A DNA stretch of 20,023 nucleotides. Source: Treponema sp. GTDB taxonomy: Bacteria; Spirochaetota; Spirochaetia; Treponematales; Breznakiellaceae. Every line of letters starts with the position of its first letter. The first letter of the stretch is position 1. Below, in pieces: positions 19,676 to 20,023 of the stretch. The DNA is taken from NCBI GenBank assembly GCA_031259515.1, contig JAIRLK010000052.1, forward strand, positions 1 to 20,023. The letters are read 5' to 3'. The notes beneath the pieces are model-generated. The model did no database searches and was not told where the DNA came from. It saw nothing but the letters and a program-made list of their open reading frames with translations. The translations under genes and the position numbers were made by a program.

Positions 19676-20023
19676 TCAGCCAGAGAATCTTTGTTCCCCT
19701 TTCGCTATTGACCGCTGCCCCCCAGGGTCATCGCCCAGGACGAACATCAGAAACGCTTCCCAGCTCTCATGCAGAAAACGCCGAAACGAAAACCTCAACC
19801 CCTCGAAAAAGGTCTCCCGCCTCCCAAAGGACCCCCAGGTCTTCTGATATTCCTCCTCCAGAAGCAGCATCAGAGCGTGCAGTAAAAACCCCAGGAGATT
19901 TAACACCGCGTATATCTCTCCGGCGTGGTTCTTCCCATGCCCGTTGGAAACTTCGTTTCCACATTGTGTTCCAGATTGTATCCCCGGTTCTTCAGCACAT
20001 TGTTGTGCTCCCTCTCTATCTTC
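19676..20023 (-). pseudogene. broken insertion-sequence transposase, C-terminal part
   Basis: Reading leftward from the window edge, one frame gives IEREHNNVLKNRGYNLEHN and ends soon after in a stop. A second frame resumes with GHGKNHAGEIYAVLNLLGF and runs to the stop at 19676 (EEEYQKTWGSFGRRETFF, then a C-terminal ESWEAFLMFVL). Joined, the two give the EHNFGHGK...LNLL-F pattern of a DDE transposase family. The phenylalanine codon is replaced by a 20-base palindrome, shifting the frame. The N-terminal part lies beyond the window. I cannot name the IS family with certainty. Confidence 0.75.
19943..19962. repeat. 20-bp palindrome inserted in the transposase gene
   Basis: TGGAAAC (19945-19951) and GTTTCCA (19955-19961) enclose a TTC loop. 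It stands where three bases (a Phe codon) are expected, a net gain of 17 bases, and accounts for the frameshift. Confidence 0.65.

Overview
The window reads as chromosome of a spirochaete, most likely a Treponema of the termite-gut type. The pointers are a P13-like porin, a PPi-PFK-family phosphofructokinase with an unusual donor signature, a large-insert SHMT, lone DRTGG/PHP/CBS-kinase regulators of the kind found beside [FeFe] hydrogenases, and integron-like cassettes, a structure already described in T. denticola. This placement is inference. Most genes are GC-rich; two islands (about 370-1260 and 3260-5850) are clearly AT-richer.

Left edge, 1-1491: on the minus strand this looks like a piece of an integron cassette array. 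An LptF/LptG-like membrane gene without the usual periplasmic domain ends with its stop codon inside the inverse core of an attC-like site (146-332). A second attC-like site (1260-1366) lies upstream of it. Each downstream cassette start has the same layout: core site, an 8-bp hairpin with a fixed loop, a TTTTCTAAAAAAA tract and a TTGACA promoter. The next cassette begins at the window edge.

1492-5847: an ATP/PPi phosphofructokinase gene (minus) and slyX (plus) diverge from one palindromic -10 element. Next comes a three-gene plus-strand operon that matches the ABC-three-component (ABC-3C) conflict systems: a CTD protein, a small middle component (MC6-like) and a DUF2326 ATPase. No effector domain is visible.

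5857-7320: DUF3793 protein and flavodoxin, both minus. The flavodoxin has a strong promoter with a symmetrical operator. The DUF3793 gene carries an in-frame insert of about 66 codons made almost wholly of palindromes.

7377-10304: a tightly coupled minus-strand operon, HAD phosphatase, CBS-HATPase regulator, DRTGG protein, PHP protein (reading order). 10377-12225: parA-parB, plus strand, with parA possibly leaderless. 12338-16343: minus-strand alpha-glucan phosphorylase, then a putative anti-sigma factor, ECF sigma factor and small membrane protein. 16585-17772: two exported proteins, a barrel-like one and a P13-like one. 17838-19349: glyA. Right edge: a broken transposase gene, frameshifted by a 20-bp palindrome.

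A theme across the window is small palindromic sequence, often with three-base loops, sitting in intergenic DNA, at gene ends and inside reading frames.
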